Assembly (NCBI GenBank): GCA_016183805.1
Contig: JACPDX010000027.1
Coordinates: 62,001-126,000, forward strand
DNA: 64,000 nt
Source: Bacteroidota bacterium
GTDB taxonomy: Bacteria; Bacteroidota; Bacteroidia; Flavobacteriales_E; Vicingaceae
Direction: 5' to 3'
A model generated the notes under the pieces. The model was not told where the DNA came from. It saw only the letters and a program-made list of their open reading frames with translations, and did no database searches. This document shows positions 24,086-32,064 of the stretch, one piece after another (position 1 is the first letter of the stretch; the number at the start of each line of letters is the position of its first letter). A program made the translations under genes and the position numbers.

Positions 24086-25372
24086 TTATACATTTTCTTT
24101 TTCCATTATTTTTCGTTGTTCCAGCATTTGGAAATACGATTCTAACCGATTTTTAATATTTGAATAGGAGAAGTAACGAGGGTCAACCAAGTCAGATTCA
24201 ATAAATCCCACAGGAACTTCTAAACGGTCTTCTATTTCACGCATCATACCCAACTGACCGGCAGAAAACGAGTTACAACTTTTAATGGAGTTGGTGATGT
24301 AACCATCAGCTTCATAATCAGTTATACATTTTGAAAGTAAATCAATTCGTTGTGGAATGTTTAAATTGGTGTAGCAATTCATACAATATTCAGCTAATGA
24401 TTCTAGTGGTCTTGATGGGTCATGCCTCCAACCTAAGTCATAAACTCCTCCAACTTTGGTATAAGATGAAGCCACAATAACAGCTCCCATGTCGTAGAAA
24501 ATTTTCCAAAACTCACGGAAACTTGTCCAGTTTGGAGGTCCTTCAACTACCAATCTGTATTTCTCTTCTTTCATTTCACCTTCTGGAGTAATAGGCCCTA
24601 ATCCTAAACGAATTCTTTCTTGAATTTCTGAGTATAATTCTTTGTAATAATCAACCGCTTCTTGAGTTCCTCTAAAACCAATGTTTATTGGCCCAATGTA
24701 ATAAACACCTGCGAAATAGGCATCAATTGGCGATGGGCGGTGTTTTGTGGTATCAAAAATTTTGGTAATCCAGTCTTCCGATTCCTTCGATAAAGCCAAC
24801 ATTCGTTGCAATTTTGCTTCATCATATTTAATACCAGTAACGGCTTCCATTTGAGGAATAACTTCTTCCTTAAACTGTTTTACCATGTATTCCACCATTT
24901 GCGGAGTCATTTTTGCATTTTCCTGATAAGGAGTATGCACCATAATAACTTTGGCGTTTGGATATTCTCTTTTTAAGGTTTCAAACCATTTCATAAACGT
25001 AAAACAGCCCGTATAACTTAATAATAACACATCCGGTTCGGGTATTTTTGTGCCTGTTGGGCCAATGTTTCCTTTCATTAACATGCCCACATCACATTTC
25101 ACATAAGTACAAACATCTTCGGAGTGAGCATTTTTTTCGGCTTCTTTAATGTATCCACCCGATTTTTTACGCATAGCACTTTGCAAAGCATTAATTTCCG
25201 GATACACAGGTAACATATCAAATGTTCGAATTAATTCGGAAAGGTTACCGGGTACAAAAGTATAGCACACCTTTTTACCTAATTCTTTTGCATGATCTAA
25301 GTCGTTGAATAGTCCTTCAATCATCTCCTTTTGGAGAATCATACTTTTTTCTTTTTGAGCTTCTTGAGACAT
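24086..25372 (-). CDS. bcrB: Benzoyl-CoA reductase subunit BcrB/BadE/BzdO-like
   Basis: 428 aa, matching BcrB (about 430-450). Seen: KKVCYTFVPGNLSELIRTF, LPVYPEINALQSAMRKKSGG, the Cys motif HSEDVCTYVKCDVGM and SYTGCFTFMKWFE, and C-terminal IESDLVDPRYFSYSN. These stretches closely resemble what I recall of Thauera BcrB (SEDVCTYVKCDIGM, SYTGCFTFMKWF). Role: with BcrC it binds benzoyl-CoA and the [4Fe-4S] clusters and carries out the two-electron dearomatisation to cyclohexa-1,5-diene-1-carboxyl-CoA. Lies 93 bp downstream of bcrC. Confidence 0.92.
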   Translation of the reverse strand: MSQEAQKEKSMILQKEMIEGLFNDLDHAKELGKKVCYTFVPGNLSELIRTFDMLPVYPEINALQSAMRKKSGGYIKEAEKNAHSEDVCTYVKCDVGMLMKGNIGPTGTKIPEPDVLLLSYTGCFTFMKWFETLKREYPNAKVIMVHTPYQENAKMTPQMVEYMVKQFKEEVIPQMEAVTGIKYDEAKLQRMLALSKESEDWITKIFDTTKHRPSPIDAYFAGVYYIGPINIGFRGTQEAVDYYKELYSEIQERIRLGLGPITPEGEMKEEKYRLVVEGPPNWTSFREFWKIFYDMGAVIVASSYTKVGGVYDLGWRHDPSRPLESLAEYCMNCYTNLNIPQRIDLLSKCITDYEADGYITNSIKSCNSFSAGQLGMMREIEDRLEVPVGFIESDLVDPRYFSYSNIKNRLESYFQMLEQRKIMEKENV

Positions 25373-25380
25373 ATTTTAAA

Positions 25381-25408
25381 AGTTTAAAGTTTAAAGTTTA
25401 AAGTTTAA
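25381..25408. repeat. Four tandem AGTTTAA heptamers
   Basis: Exact 7-bp tandem repeat x4 in the bcrC-bcrB gap, related to the TTTAGAG telomere-like family of this window. Confidence 0.9.
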
Positions 25409-25465
25409 AAGTTGATTCAACCCAAAACAATAAATAGTTAAACTCGTTCATATTATTAGCGTTAA

Positions 25466-26686
25466 TTAGTGTTTGCAAGAGTCGGTAGCAGTTAGATTGA
25501 TGTTACTAATAGCAGCCGGTTCATCTTCCCATAACTTAATAGAGTCTGAGAAAGCACCTACTTGTTCTTTAATTACTTTAAATTGGTTAATGTTTTCGCT
25601 GTATTGAAATGCAATGTATCGAATACCTAATTTGTTAAAAGCATTTTGGAAAATTGGAGCATCTAATAAACTAGGGTCGCAGAAACTTGCTGCAGCGAAG
25701 ATTACCCCGTTTGCACCACGTTCTTTTACAATTTTTGCCAAACGATATTCCTTTGGATTGTTTACATCATAAATCGAAGATGAATACTGACTTTGTTTGA
25801 TGTATGAATTTGAAATAGCTTCTAAGGGTTTGTTGGTAGTTGCATCAATGTCTCCAAGAATCATTCTTGAACCCAACATGTAATCATCATCTACCACGTA
25901 GCAACCAGCTTCTTCAATGGCTTTGATTAAGCCAATGGCCGGTTGTTCACAAAAAGCACCGGAAATAACCACTTTGATTTTATCTTGTGGAACACCTATA
26001 TTTTCTTTAATGTGTGTACAAACTTGTTCTAAAATCTGGTTATGTTCTTCAACAGGAATAACAGTTCCGGCCCTAACAATATGATACACATCTTCAATAC
26101 TTAATCGCCATGGATAATCTTGGCGGATATCGTAGATGAACTCAATCATTTGTCGGTTTTTGTTGTATAAATCTATTGAATGATTTAACTCTGCTGTGGT
26201 TGGAACTTTACCGTTAATTTCTTTGATGTATTCCAACACATGTTCCATTTCTTGTTGGTAAAATACTCCACCAATTTGAGGTAAGAAGTTTTGTGGAAAA
26301 TCCATGTATTTTACAAATTTTCCTAACTTATGTTGTTTGAAAATTCCAGAAAGATTTCGGATAACATCACAAATAGAAGGGAAAATAAATCCATCAAAAT
26401 GATCCATGTGTTTATCTAAAGCCAATTCCATGATACTTCTAGGAATATGACAGATGTACGACTGATAATAAGCATCTCCTTTAATAATTTGCTTACGGTC
26501 GCCACCACCAAAAACACCAACCGCCATACCACCGGCAGCATGAATAATTTCACGAGGAAAATAAATAGGCATATAACCCACAAGAACTCTTCCGGGTTTT
26601 TCTTCTTTCCATTTTTTTGCTCGTGTGAAATTTAAATCGAACGATAATTCCTTACATTCGTTAATTATTTGTTTCAAATCTTTCAT
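25466..26686 (-). CDS. bcrC: Benzoyl-CoA reductase subunit BcrC/BadD/BzdN-like
   Basis: 406 aa, first gene of the minus-strand array. Seen: LNFTRAKKWKEEKPGRVLVGY, PREIIHAAGGMAVGVFGGGD, GDAYYQSYICHIPRSIMEL, the conserved DGFIFPSICDVIRNLSG and C-terminal GVIFAAASFCDPSLLDAP. These are the defining blocks of BcrC/BadD, including the SYIC and PSICD cysteines and a later FCDP Cys that bind the active-site cluster. Role: substrate-binding partner of BcrB in ATP-dependent benzoyl-CoA reduction. It is divergent from the molybdenum-enzyme operon across 263 bp. The best-supported single pathway call in the window. Confidence 0.94.
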   Translation of the reverse strand: MKDLKQIINECKELSFDLNFTRAKKWKEEKPGRVLVGYMPIYFPREIIHAAGGMAVGVFGGGDRKQIIKGDAYYQSYICHIPRSIMELALDKHMDHFDGFIFPSICDVIRNLSGIFKQHKLGKFVKYMDFPQNFLPQIGGVFYQQEMEHVLEYIKEINGKVPTTAELNHSIDLYNKNRQMIEFIYDIRQDYPWRLSIEDVYHIVRAGTVIPVEEHNQILEQVCTHIKENIGVPQDKIKVVISGAFCEQPAIGLIKAIEEAGCYVVDDDYMLGSRMILGDIDATTNKPLEAISNSYIKQSQYSSSIYDVNNPKEYRLAKIVKERGANGVIFAAASFCDPSLLDAPIFQNAFNKLGIRYIAFQYSENINQFKVIKEQVGAFSDSIKLWEDEPAAISNINLTATDSCKH

Positions 26687-26949
26687 ATCTTAACATTTAG
26701 TTTAAAACTTAACCAACTTGTTTTGGTTTGCTTCCCTACTTGATATTAAAAATGAAATGCTATACCTTGCTATCAAGCAAAAAAGAAAATTCAGTTGGTA
26801 TAGTTACAATTGCGTCATAATTCGTGAATAAAATTAGTAAACACTTTTACTGCCTTTTATGATGCTTGTCATATTGGAAAATGATTAATATCATTTAAAA
26901 TACCCCTCATAATGAAGAATTTAGAGCATTACGAAAATTTTGGTGTAAA
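26687..26949. promoter_or_regulatory. Divergent regulatory region between the benzoyl-CoA reductase and 4-hydroxybenzoyl-CoA reductase operons
   Basis: 263 bp without a gene, which must hold both promoters. Seen: a nested inverted repeat, CTATACC (26760-26766)/GGTATAG (26797-26803), around a small hairpin TTGCT-ATCA-AGCAA (26767-26780). An FNR-like palindrome is listed separately. I did not find a convincing TAnnTTTG element for either direction. Confidence 0.65.
26879..26896. promoter_or_regulatory. FNR/CRP-like palindrome AAATGAT-TAAT-ATCATTT
   Basis: Perfect 7-bp arms with a 4-bp spacer. The core ATGAT-N4-ATCAT has the geometry of Crp/Fnr-family sites (TTGAT-N4-ATCAA for FNR). It lies 53 bp before the start of the molybdenum-cofactor gene, consistent with activation of anaerobic genes. 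The binding protein is not in the window. Confidence 0.5.
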
Positions 26950-27546
26950 GTGGAAAGAATTGCTGTAATAGTCTTAGCTGGTGGGAATTCAAGAAGAATG
27001 AATTATCCAAAACCTTGGTTAATTTTTGAAAATAATGCTACTTTTTTAGAAACTATAATAAACAGGTATAAATGTTTGGGGTTTAAAAAAATCGTGATTT
27101 CGTTAAATAAAGCATTTTTTTTAACGGATTATACCGATAGAATTGAGTTTTTAGAGCTACATGCAACGATTATTCAAAATAATTATCCAGAAAAGGGAAG
27201 ATTATATTCTTTATATATTGCATTAAAAGAATTAAAAGAAGTTGATTTCGTATTTATACACAATGTTGACAACCCTTTTGTAGATGTGGAAGTGGTTAAC
27301 ACTTTATATAAAGAAAGAAATAGTGTGGGCTCAACTATTCCATCTTATCAAGGGCAAGCCGGACACCCTATTATTATTGGAAAAATAGTAATAGATGAGA
27401 TTATTAATAATTACGAAAAGTATGAAACCTTGAAAGAAGTTATCAATCAATTTGATAAAAAATACGTTGAGGTAAATAGTTCGAACATCTTGATTAACAT
27501 AAACACTCCTCAAGATTATAATAAAGTGATGAATGAATTTGTATAG
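26950..27546 (+). CDS. mocA: MobA/MocA-like molybdenum cofactor nucleotidyltransferase
   Basis: 198 aa, GTG start. No in-frame ATG lies upstream before a stop-prone region, and the family start motif follows at once. Seen: VIVLAGGNSRRMNYPKPWL, the LAGGxSxRM...K nucleotide-binding signature of MobA/MocA, then VDFVFIHNVDNPFVD with the metal-binding Asp and a C-terminal ININTPQDYN. Role: adds CMP or GMP to molybdopterin. In XDH-family enzymes the cytosine form is common, and the following gene is xdhC, so MocA-type is more likely than MobA. It overlaps xdhC by 14 bp. Confidence 0.85.
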   Translation: MERIAVIVLAGGNSRRMNYPKPWLIFENNATFLETIINRYKCLGFKKIVISLNKAFFLTDYTDRIEFLELHATIIQNNYPEKGRLYSLYIALKELKEVDFVFIHNVDNPFVDVEVVNTLYKERNSVGSTIPSYQGQAGHPIIIGKIVIDEIINNYEKYETLKEVINQFDKKYVEVNSSNILININTPQDYNKVMNEFV

Positions 27547-28339
27547 CACAATAGAAGATGTGAGAAAAAGTGGAGTTGATGCTGTTTTATGTACCATTAT
27601 TCACACCAAAGGCTCAACACCTCGAAAAATAGGTGCAAAAATGTTGGTGTTGGCTGATGGTACGATTAAAGGAACTATTGGGGGCGGAAATTTAGAAAAA
27701 GAAGTTATAAAAAATGCGTTAATTCAATTGAAGAAAAATGAACCAAAACTATTTAAACATGATTTATTACATCAACACAACATGTGTTGTGGCGGAACAG
27801 TAGAAATTTTTATAGAACCCATAGATAAAATGAAACGACTCTACATATTTGGAGCAGGACACACCGGACAAGCATTAGCAAAATATGCTTTGGCAATGGA
27901 TTTTGAAATTTTTGTAATCGACGACAGAAAAGAATACATCGATCAACTAAAAGAGGTGCCAGCAATTAATAAACTGCATGTTGACTATAAAAAAGTATTG
28001 CCAACATTACCCTTTGATGAAAATACGTTTGTGGTGATTTTAACCTATGAACATGAAATTGACAGGGATATTTTATCTTTTTGTATAAAAAAACCACATG
28101 CTTATTTAGGCATGATTGGTAGCCAACGAAAAATTGAAATGACAAAAAAAATGTTTTTAGATGCTGGAATAGCGACCAAAAAACAACTGGAAAAAGTAAA
28201 TATGCCAATAGGAAAAAATATTTTAGCAGAAACCCCGGAAGAAATAGCGATAAGTATTTTGGCAGAATTGATTGAAATGAAGAATTCCTCCACAACCCCT
28301 CTGAAGGAGGAGCTAATTTCCCCTCTAGAGAGGGGATAG
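27533..28339 (+). CDS. xdhC: XdhC/CoxI-family molybdenum hydroxylase maturation factor
   Basis: 268 aa. Seen: the N-terminal XdhC domain has GSTPRKIGAKMLV, GTIGGGNLEKEV and MCCGGTVEIFIEP. A C-terminal Rossmann domain has LYIFGAGHTGQALAKYA and AYLGMIGSQRKIEM. Role: binds and inserts (sulfurated) molybdenum cofactor into xanthine-dehydrogenase-family enzymes, here surely the HcrA part encoded two genes downstream. The start overlaps the preceding gene by 14 bp, implying coupling. Odd: the last ~18 residues (TTPLKEELISPLERG) are encoded by a palindromic CCTCC/GGAGG dispersed repeat that has replaced or extended the natural C-terminus. Confidence 0.92.
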   Translation: MNLYSTIEDVRKSGVDAVLCTIIHTKGSTPRKIGAKMLVLADGTIKGTIGGGNLEKEVIKNALIQLKKNEPKLFKHDLLHQHNMCCGGTVEIFIEPIDKMKRLYIFGAGHTGQALAKYALAMDFEIFVIDDRKEYIDQLKEVPAINKLHVDYKKVLPTLPFDENTFVVILTYEHEIDRDILSFCIKKPHAYLGMIGSQRKIEMTKKMFLDAGIATKKQLEKVNMPIGKNILAETPEEIAISILAELIEMKNSSTTPLKEELISPLERG

Positions 28340-28344
28340 GGGTG
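28286..28344. repeat. Palindromic CCTCC/GGAGG repeat inside the 3' end of xdhC
   Basis: CCTCCACAACCCCTCTGAAGGAGG-type unit followed by CCCCTCTAGAGAGGGG, read in frame as the protein tail. Confidence 0.85.
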
Positions 28345-28360
28345 TGTTTTAAGTGTTTAA

Positions 28361-28400
28361 ACTCTCAGTGTCCTCAGTGACTCTGCGGTAAAAAAAAATT
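28361..28400. repeat. CTCAGTGTCCTCAGTGACTCTGCGGTAAAA-type dispersed repeat
   Basis: Immediately upstream of the SDR start. I recall this motif (CTCTGTG...CTGCGGTGAAA) as a repeat in many bacterial intergenic regions; it may be carried in with the SDR leader. Confidence 0.6.
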
Positions 28401-29135
28401 ATGACGAAAAAAGTAGCAATAGTAACAGGAGCAGCTAAGGGAATTGGCAAAGCTATAGCAGAACGAATGATAGCCGAAAACTACATTACCATTTTAGTTG
28501 ATGTAGATGATGAAAATGGAAATATACTTTCCAAGCAATTGGGCGAAAACGCTCATTATTTCAACTGCGACATCAGAAATGAAAATGCTGTTGAAGAATT
28601 GTTTCAATCAGTTATCAAAAAATTCAATCGTTTAGATGCGTTGGTAAACAATGCCGGAATAATAAAAGATAATGTAATTTGGAAAATGCCAACAGAAGAT
28701 TTTGATGCAGTAATCGACATCAATTTAAAAGGTACTTGGCTCATGTGTAAAAATGCAGCCAGTATTATGAAAGAGCAAAAAAATGGTAGAATAGTTAACA
28801 TTGCATCTCGAGCTTGGTTAGGCAATCCCGGACAATCCAATTATTCAGCTTCAAAAGCCGGTGTGGTGGGTTTAACCAGAGTATTAGCATTAGAATTAGG
28901 TAAACATGGTGTTTTGGTAAATGCCATAGCCCCAGGTCTAATTGATACTCCGTTGACCCAAAAATTACCTTTAGATGTACAAGAAAAATTGATTCAAGCG
29001 CAGCCCACCAGAGCAATGGGGAAACCTGAAGACATTGCAAATGCAGTTGCCTTTTTATGCAACGAAAATACCCAATTTATCACCGGACAAACCCTTTATG
29101 TTGATGGTGGAAAAAGTATTGGAGCAGGGATATAG
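28401..29135 (+). CDS. Short-chain dehydrogenase/reductase (FabG/BadH-like)
   Basis: 244 aa classical SDR. Seen: TGAAKGIGKAIAERM (Rossmann), an acidic Asp after beta-2 (LVDVDDENG) suggesting NAD(H) preference, NNAGI, the catalytic Ser in IVNIASRAW, YSASKAG with Tyr and Lys, and C-terminal GQTLYVDGG. Role by context: oxidation of a cyclic or linear 3-hydroxyacyl-CoA in the aromatic pathway, as BadH (2-hydroxycyclohexanecarboxyl-CoA dehydrogenase) does in Rhodopseudomonas. A FabG-type 3-oxoacyl reductase is the alternative. It lies between xdhC and hcrCA in the same direction, so it is probably co-transcribed. Confidence 0.88.
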   Translation: MTKKVAIVTGAAKGIGKAIAERMIAENYITILVDVDDENGNILSKQLGENAHYFNCDIRNENAVEELFQSVIKKFNRLDALVNNAGIIKDNVIWKMPTEDFDAVIDINLKGTWLMCKNAASIMKEQKNGRIVNIASRAWLGNPGQSNYSASKAGVVGLTRVLALELGKHGVLVNAIAPGLIDTPLTQKLPLDVQEKLIQAQPTRAMGKPEDIANAVAFLCNENTQFITGQTLYVDGGKSIGAGI

Positions 29136-29171
29136 TCTTAAGTAGAAAGTTTATAAAGCAAAAAGAAAATT

Positions 29172-31973
29172 ATGCAAATCATAAAACTAATCGTAAACGG
29201 AAAAGAACACAACGTAATTGTTGAGCCACATGAAACTTTGGCACATGTTTTACGAGAAAAAATAAATTTAACAGGTACAAAATTAGGTTGCGAACAAGCC
29301 AGTTGCGGAGCTTGTACCGTTTTTGTTGATGGAAAAGTGGTTCAAAGTTGTATTACACCAGCATTGCGTGTAGCAGGAAGCGTTATTACCACCATAGAAG
29401 GTATTGCCGACCAAAACAAACTCCACAAACTCCAAGAAAAATTTGTAGAAAAAGGTGCTATCCAATGTGGCTATTGTACACCAGGTATGATTATGACTTC
29501 CTTAGATTTTTTGGAAGAAAATCCAAGCCCAACTACAGACGAAATTAAAGAAGCTCTATCTGGAAATTTGTGTCGTTGTACAGGTTATGTAAAAATTATT
29601 GAGGCGGTTGAATCTTATGTAAAAGAAGAAAACCATTTGCATCCCCCATTAGGTCACCATCCAAAACATGATGACACAAAATTTAAAATGGTTGGGCAAG
29701 GTCGTCCATACATAGAAGCCACCAAAAAAGTACAAGGAACTGCCGATTATGCGGATGATATTAAAATTAAAAATGCCCTTGTTTGTAAATTTTTACGAAG
29801 CACTCACGCTCATGCAAAAATCAATAACATTGATGTTTCTAAGGCACAAGCCGTTCCTGGCGTAAGAGCCGTAATGACGGGAAAAGAATTACCGATAACT
29901 TTTGGCGTTTTACCCATTTCACAGGATGAAACGGCCATGGCGATTGAAAAAACACGTTACATTGGAGAAATAGTTGCGGCCGTTGCTGCCGATACTGAAG
30001 AAATTGCTCAATATGCATGTTCATTAATTAAAGTGGATTATACACCAATTCGTCCGTTTTTTGATATGCAAGAATGTTGTGAAGATATTGGAACAGACGA
30101 AAAAATTCACCAGTACGGAAAATTCAACAACAACATTCATAAAAAAGCCGAATTACGTTTTGGTGACCAACAAGAAGGCTTGGCTGCTGCCGACCATCGA
30201 CTAAAAGTTGACTTTGATTTTCAAGGAATTAATCATGGTTTTACCGAGCCTCATGCTGCAACAGCTTGGTGGGACGAAAACGGTTTGACGATTATTACCG
30301 CAACACAAGTTCCTCATTATTTACACCGGTTTTTGGCAAAAGTAATGGAAGTTCCCATGAATCGTGTTCGGGTAATTAAACCTTATGTGGGTGGCGGTTT
30401 TGGTGGAAAATCTGACCCTTTTCCACATGAAATGATTGTTGCTCACTTATCACGAATTTTAGGACAACCCGTAAAAGTTCGTTTTACTCGAGAGGAAGTT
30501 TTTCTTTCCAATCATGGTCGACATCCTACCAAATTAACCATAGATATGGGAGTGAGTAACGAAGGAATTATCCAAGCTTTAGATGCTGATGTAATTATTG
30601 ATGGTGGAGCCTACGGAAGTTTTGGAGTGGTAACAACTTATTATAACGGCGTACTTTTGCAAGCCCCATATAAGCTAGATAATTTTGGATTTAGAACTCG
30701 TAGGGTTTACACCAACAAACCTCAATGTGGAGCCATGCGTGGTCATGGAGCAGTGAACTCGCGTTATGCGGTAGAAACCATGATTGACCGTTTTGCTGAA
30801 AAATTAAACATGGATCCGTGTGAACTTCGTTTTAAAAATTTCTTGGATGAAAATACATTAACCGTTGGTCAGTATCGAGTTACTTCTAACGGAAGTACCG
30901 AATCGCTCAAAAAAGTAATGGAACTTTCCGAATGGAAGAACAAATACAAAAAACTACCAAAAGGACACGGAATTGGTGTGGCTTGCGGATTTTTTATCAG
31001 CGGAAGTGCATTGCCCATTCATTGGAACGAATACCCACAATCGGTAGTTCACTTAAAAGTTGATTTAGATGGACGGGTTTTAGTAACCTCCGGAGCCAGT
31101 GATATTGGACAAGGCAGCGATACCATGTTGGCAATTATTGTAGCTGAGGTTTTAGGTTTAAGTTTAGACAATATTTTTGTGGTTGCTGCCGACACAACGC
31201 TTACTCCAATTGATTTGGGAAGTTATTCAAGCCGGGTAACTTTTATGGCTGGAAATGCTGCAAAAATGGCTGCCGAAAAATTAAGGGAGCAAATTTTAGA
31301 AGCTGTTGCAAAACTTCATCAAGTAGATAAATCAGAACTCCATTTTGAAAACGAAAAAGTATTTACCAACGATAGAAAAGTAGATTTAACTTGGGTAGAA
31401 GCCGTAGAAAATGCTACCCGAAAAGTAGGGGCTTTAAACAGTACTGGGGCTTATAATTCGCCAAAATTAGGTGGCGATTTTAAAGGTGCTGGAGCAGGAT
31501 TAAGTCCTTCGTACAGTTTTGGTGCGGTAATTACCGAAGTAAAAGTGGATTTAGAAAGTGGTCATGTAAAAGTAATTGACATTTGGGGTGCTCACGATGC
31601 AGGAAAAGCGATTAACCCGTTAGCTGTGGAAGGACAATTGGAAGGTTCGTGGCACATGGGAATGGGACAAGCTTTAAGTGAACAAATGAAATACCACAAT
31701 GGATTGTTGGTAAACAGCAATTTGGTGGATTACAAAATCCCGACTAGTAAAGACACACCGCCAATTCATACCAACATTATTGAAACCATTGACCCTGAAG
31801 GGCCTTTTGGAGCAAAAGAATGTGGAGAAGGAGCTATACATCCGGTAATTCCTGCAATAGCCAATGCTGTTTTTGATGCGGTGGGTGTACGTTTAACCTC
31901 GTTACCAATAAATTCGGAAGAAGTGTTGAAAGCAATGAAATCAATGAAGCAATTTGAAAATTTGAAAATGTAA
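29172..31973 (+). CDS. hcrCA: 4-hydroxybenzoyl-CoA reductase, fused gamma (2Fe-2S) and alpha (molybdopterin) subunits
   Basis: 933 aa. Seen: residues ~1-155 hold two [2Fe-2S] clusters with GCEQASCGACTVFVDG and QCGYCTPGM...GNLCRCTGY. After a His/Pro-rich linker, residues ~170-925 are an XDH-family Mo domain: GVRAVMTGKELP, VIKPYVGGGFGGKSDPF, QCGAMRGHGAVNSR and the catalytic-Glu region AKECGEGAIHP. There is no FAD domain; that is the next gene. The length equals HcrC plus HcrA (about 161 + 769), which are separate genes in Thauera. Role: removal of the para-hydroxyl of 4-hydroxybenzoyl-CoA with ferredoxin electrons. The last residues (QFENLKM) come from a repeat-like CAATTTGAAAATTTGAAAATG sequence. 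Confidence 0.88.
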   Translation: MQIIKLIVNGKEHNVIVEPHETLAHVLREKINLTGTKLGCEQASCGACTVFVDGKVVQSCITPALRVAGSVITTIEGIADQNKLHKLQEKFVEKGAIQCGYCTPGMIMTSLDFLEENPSPTTDEIKEALSGNLCRCTGYVKIIEAVESYVKEENHLHPPLGHHPKHDDTKFKMVGQGRPYIEATKKVQGTADYADDIKIKNALVCKFLRSTHAHAKINNIDVSKAQAVPGVRAVMTGKELPITFGVLPISQDETAMAIEKTRYIGEIVAAVAADTEEIAQYACSLIKVDYTPIRPFFDMQECCEDIGTDEKIHQYGKFNNNIHKKAELRFGDQQEGLAAADHRLKVDFDFQGINHGFTEPHAATAWWDENGLTIITATQVPHYLHRFLAKVMEVPMNRVRVIKPYVGGGFGGKSDPFPHEMIVAHLSRILGQPVKVRFTREEVFLSNHGRHPTKLTIDMGVSNEGIIQALDADVIIDGGAYGSFGVVTTYYNGVLLQAPYKLDNFGFRTRRVYTNKPQCGAMRGHGAVNSRYAVETMIDRFAEKLNMDPCELRFKNFLDENTLTVGQYRVTSNGSTESLKKVMELSEWKNKYKKLPKGHGIGVACGFFISGSALPIHWNEYPQSVVHLKVDLDGRVLVTSGASDIGQGSDTMLAIIVAEVLGLSLDNIFVVAADTTLTPIDLGSYSSRVTFMAGNAAKMAAEKLREQILEAVAKLHQVDKSELHFENEKVFTNDRKVDLTWVEAVENATRKVGALNSTGAYNSPKLGGDFKGAGAGLSPSYSFGAVITEVKVDLESGHVKVIDIWGAHDAGKAINPLAVEGQLEGSWHMGMGQALSEQMKYHNGLLVNSNLVDYKIPTSKDTPPIHTNIIETIDPEGPFGAKECGEGAIHPVIPAIANAVFDAVGVRLTSLPINSEEVLKAMKSMKQFENLKM

Positions 31974-32052
31974 CCTTCTCCCCTTGAGGGGAGATTAAGA
32001 GGGGTGATTGATAGTGTGACATCACCCTCCCAGCCTCCCTCAAGGGAGGAGT
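31974..32052. repeat. Palindromic CCTCC/GGAGG repeat pair between hcrCA and hcrB
   Basis: CTCCCCTTGAGGGGAG, then an inverted-type partner CCTCCCTCAAGGGAGGAG. It fills the gap and would form hairpins within the operon mRNA. Confidence 0.85.
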
Positions 32053-32064
32053 AAAAAAATAAGT

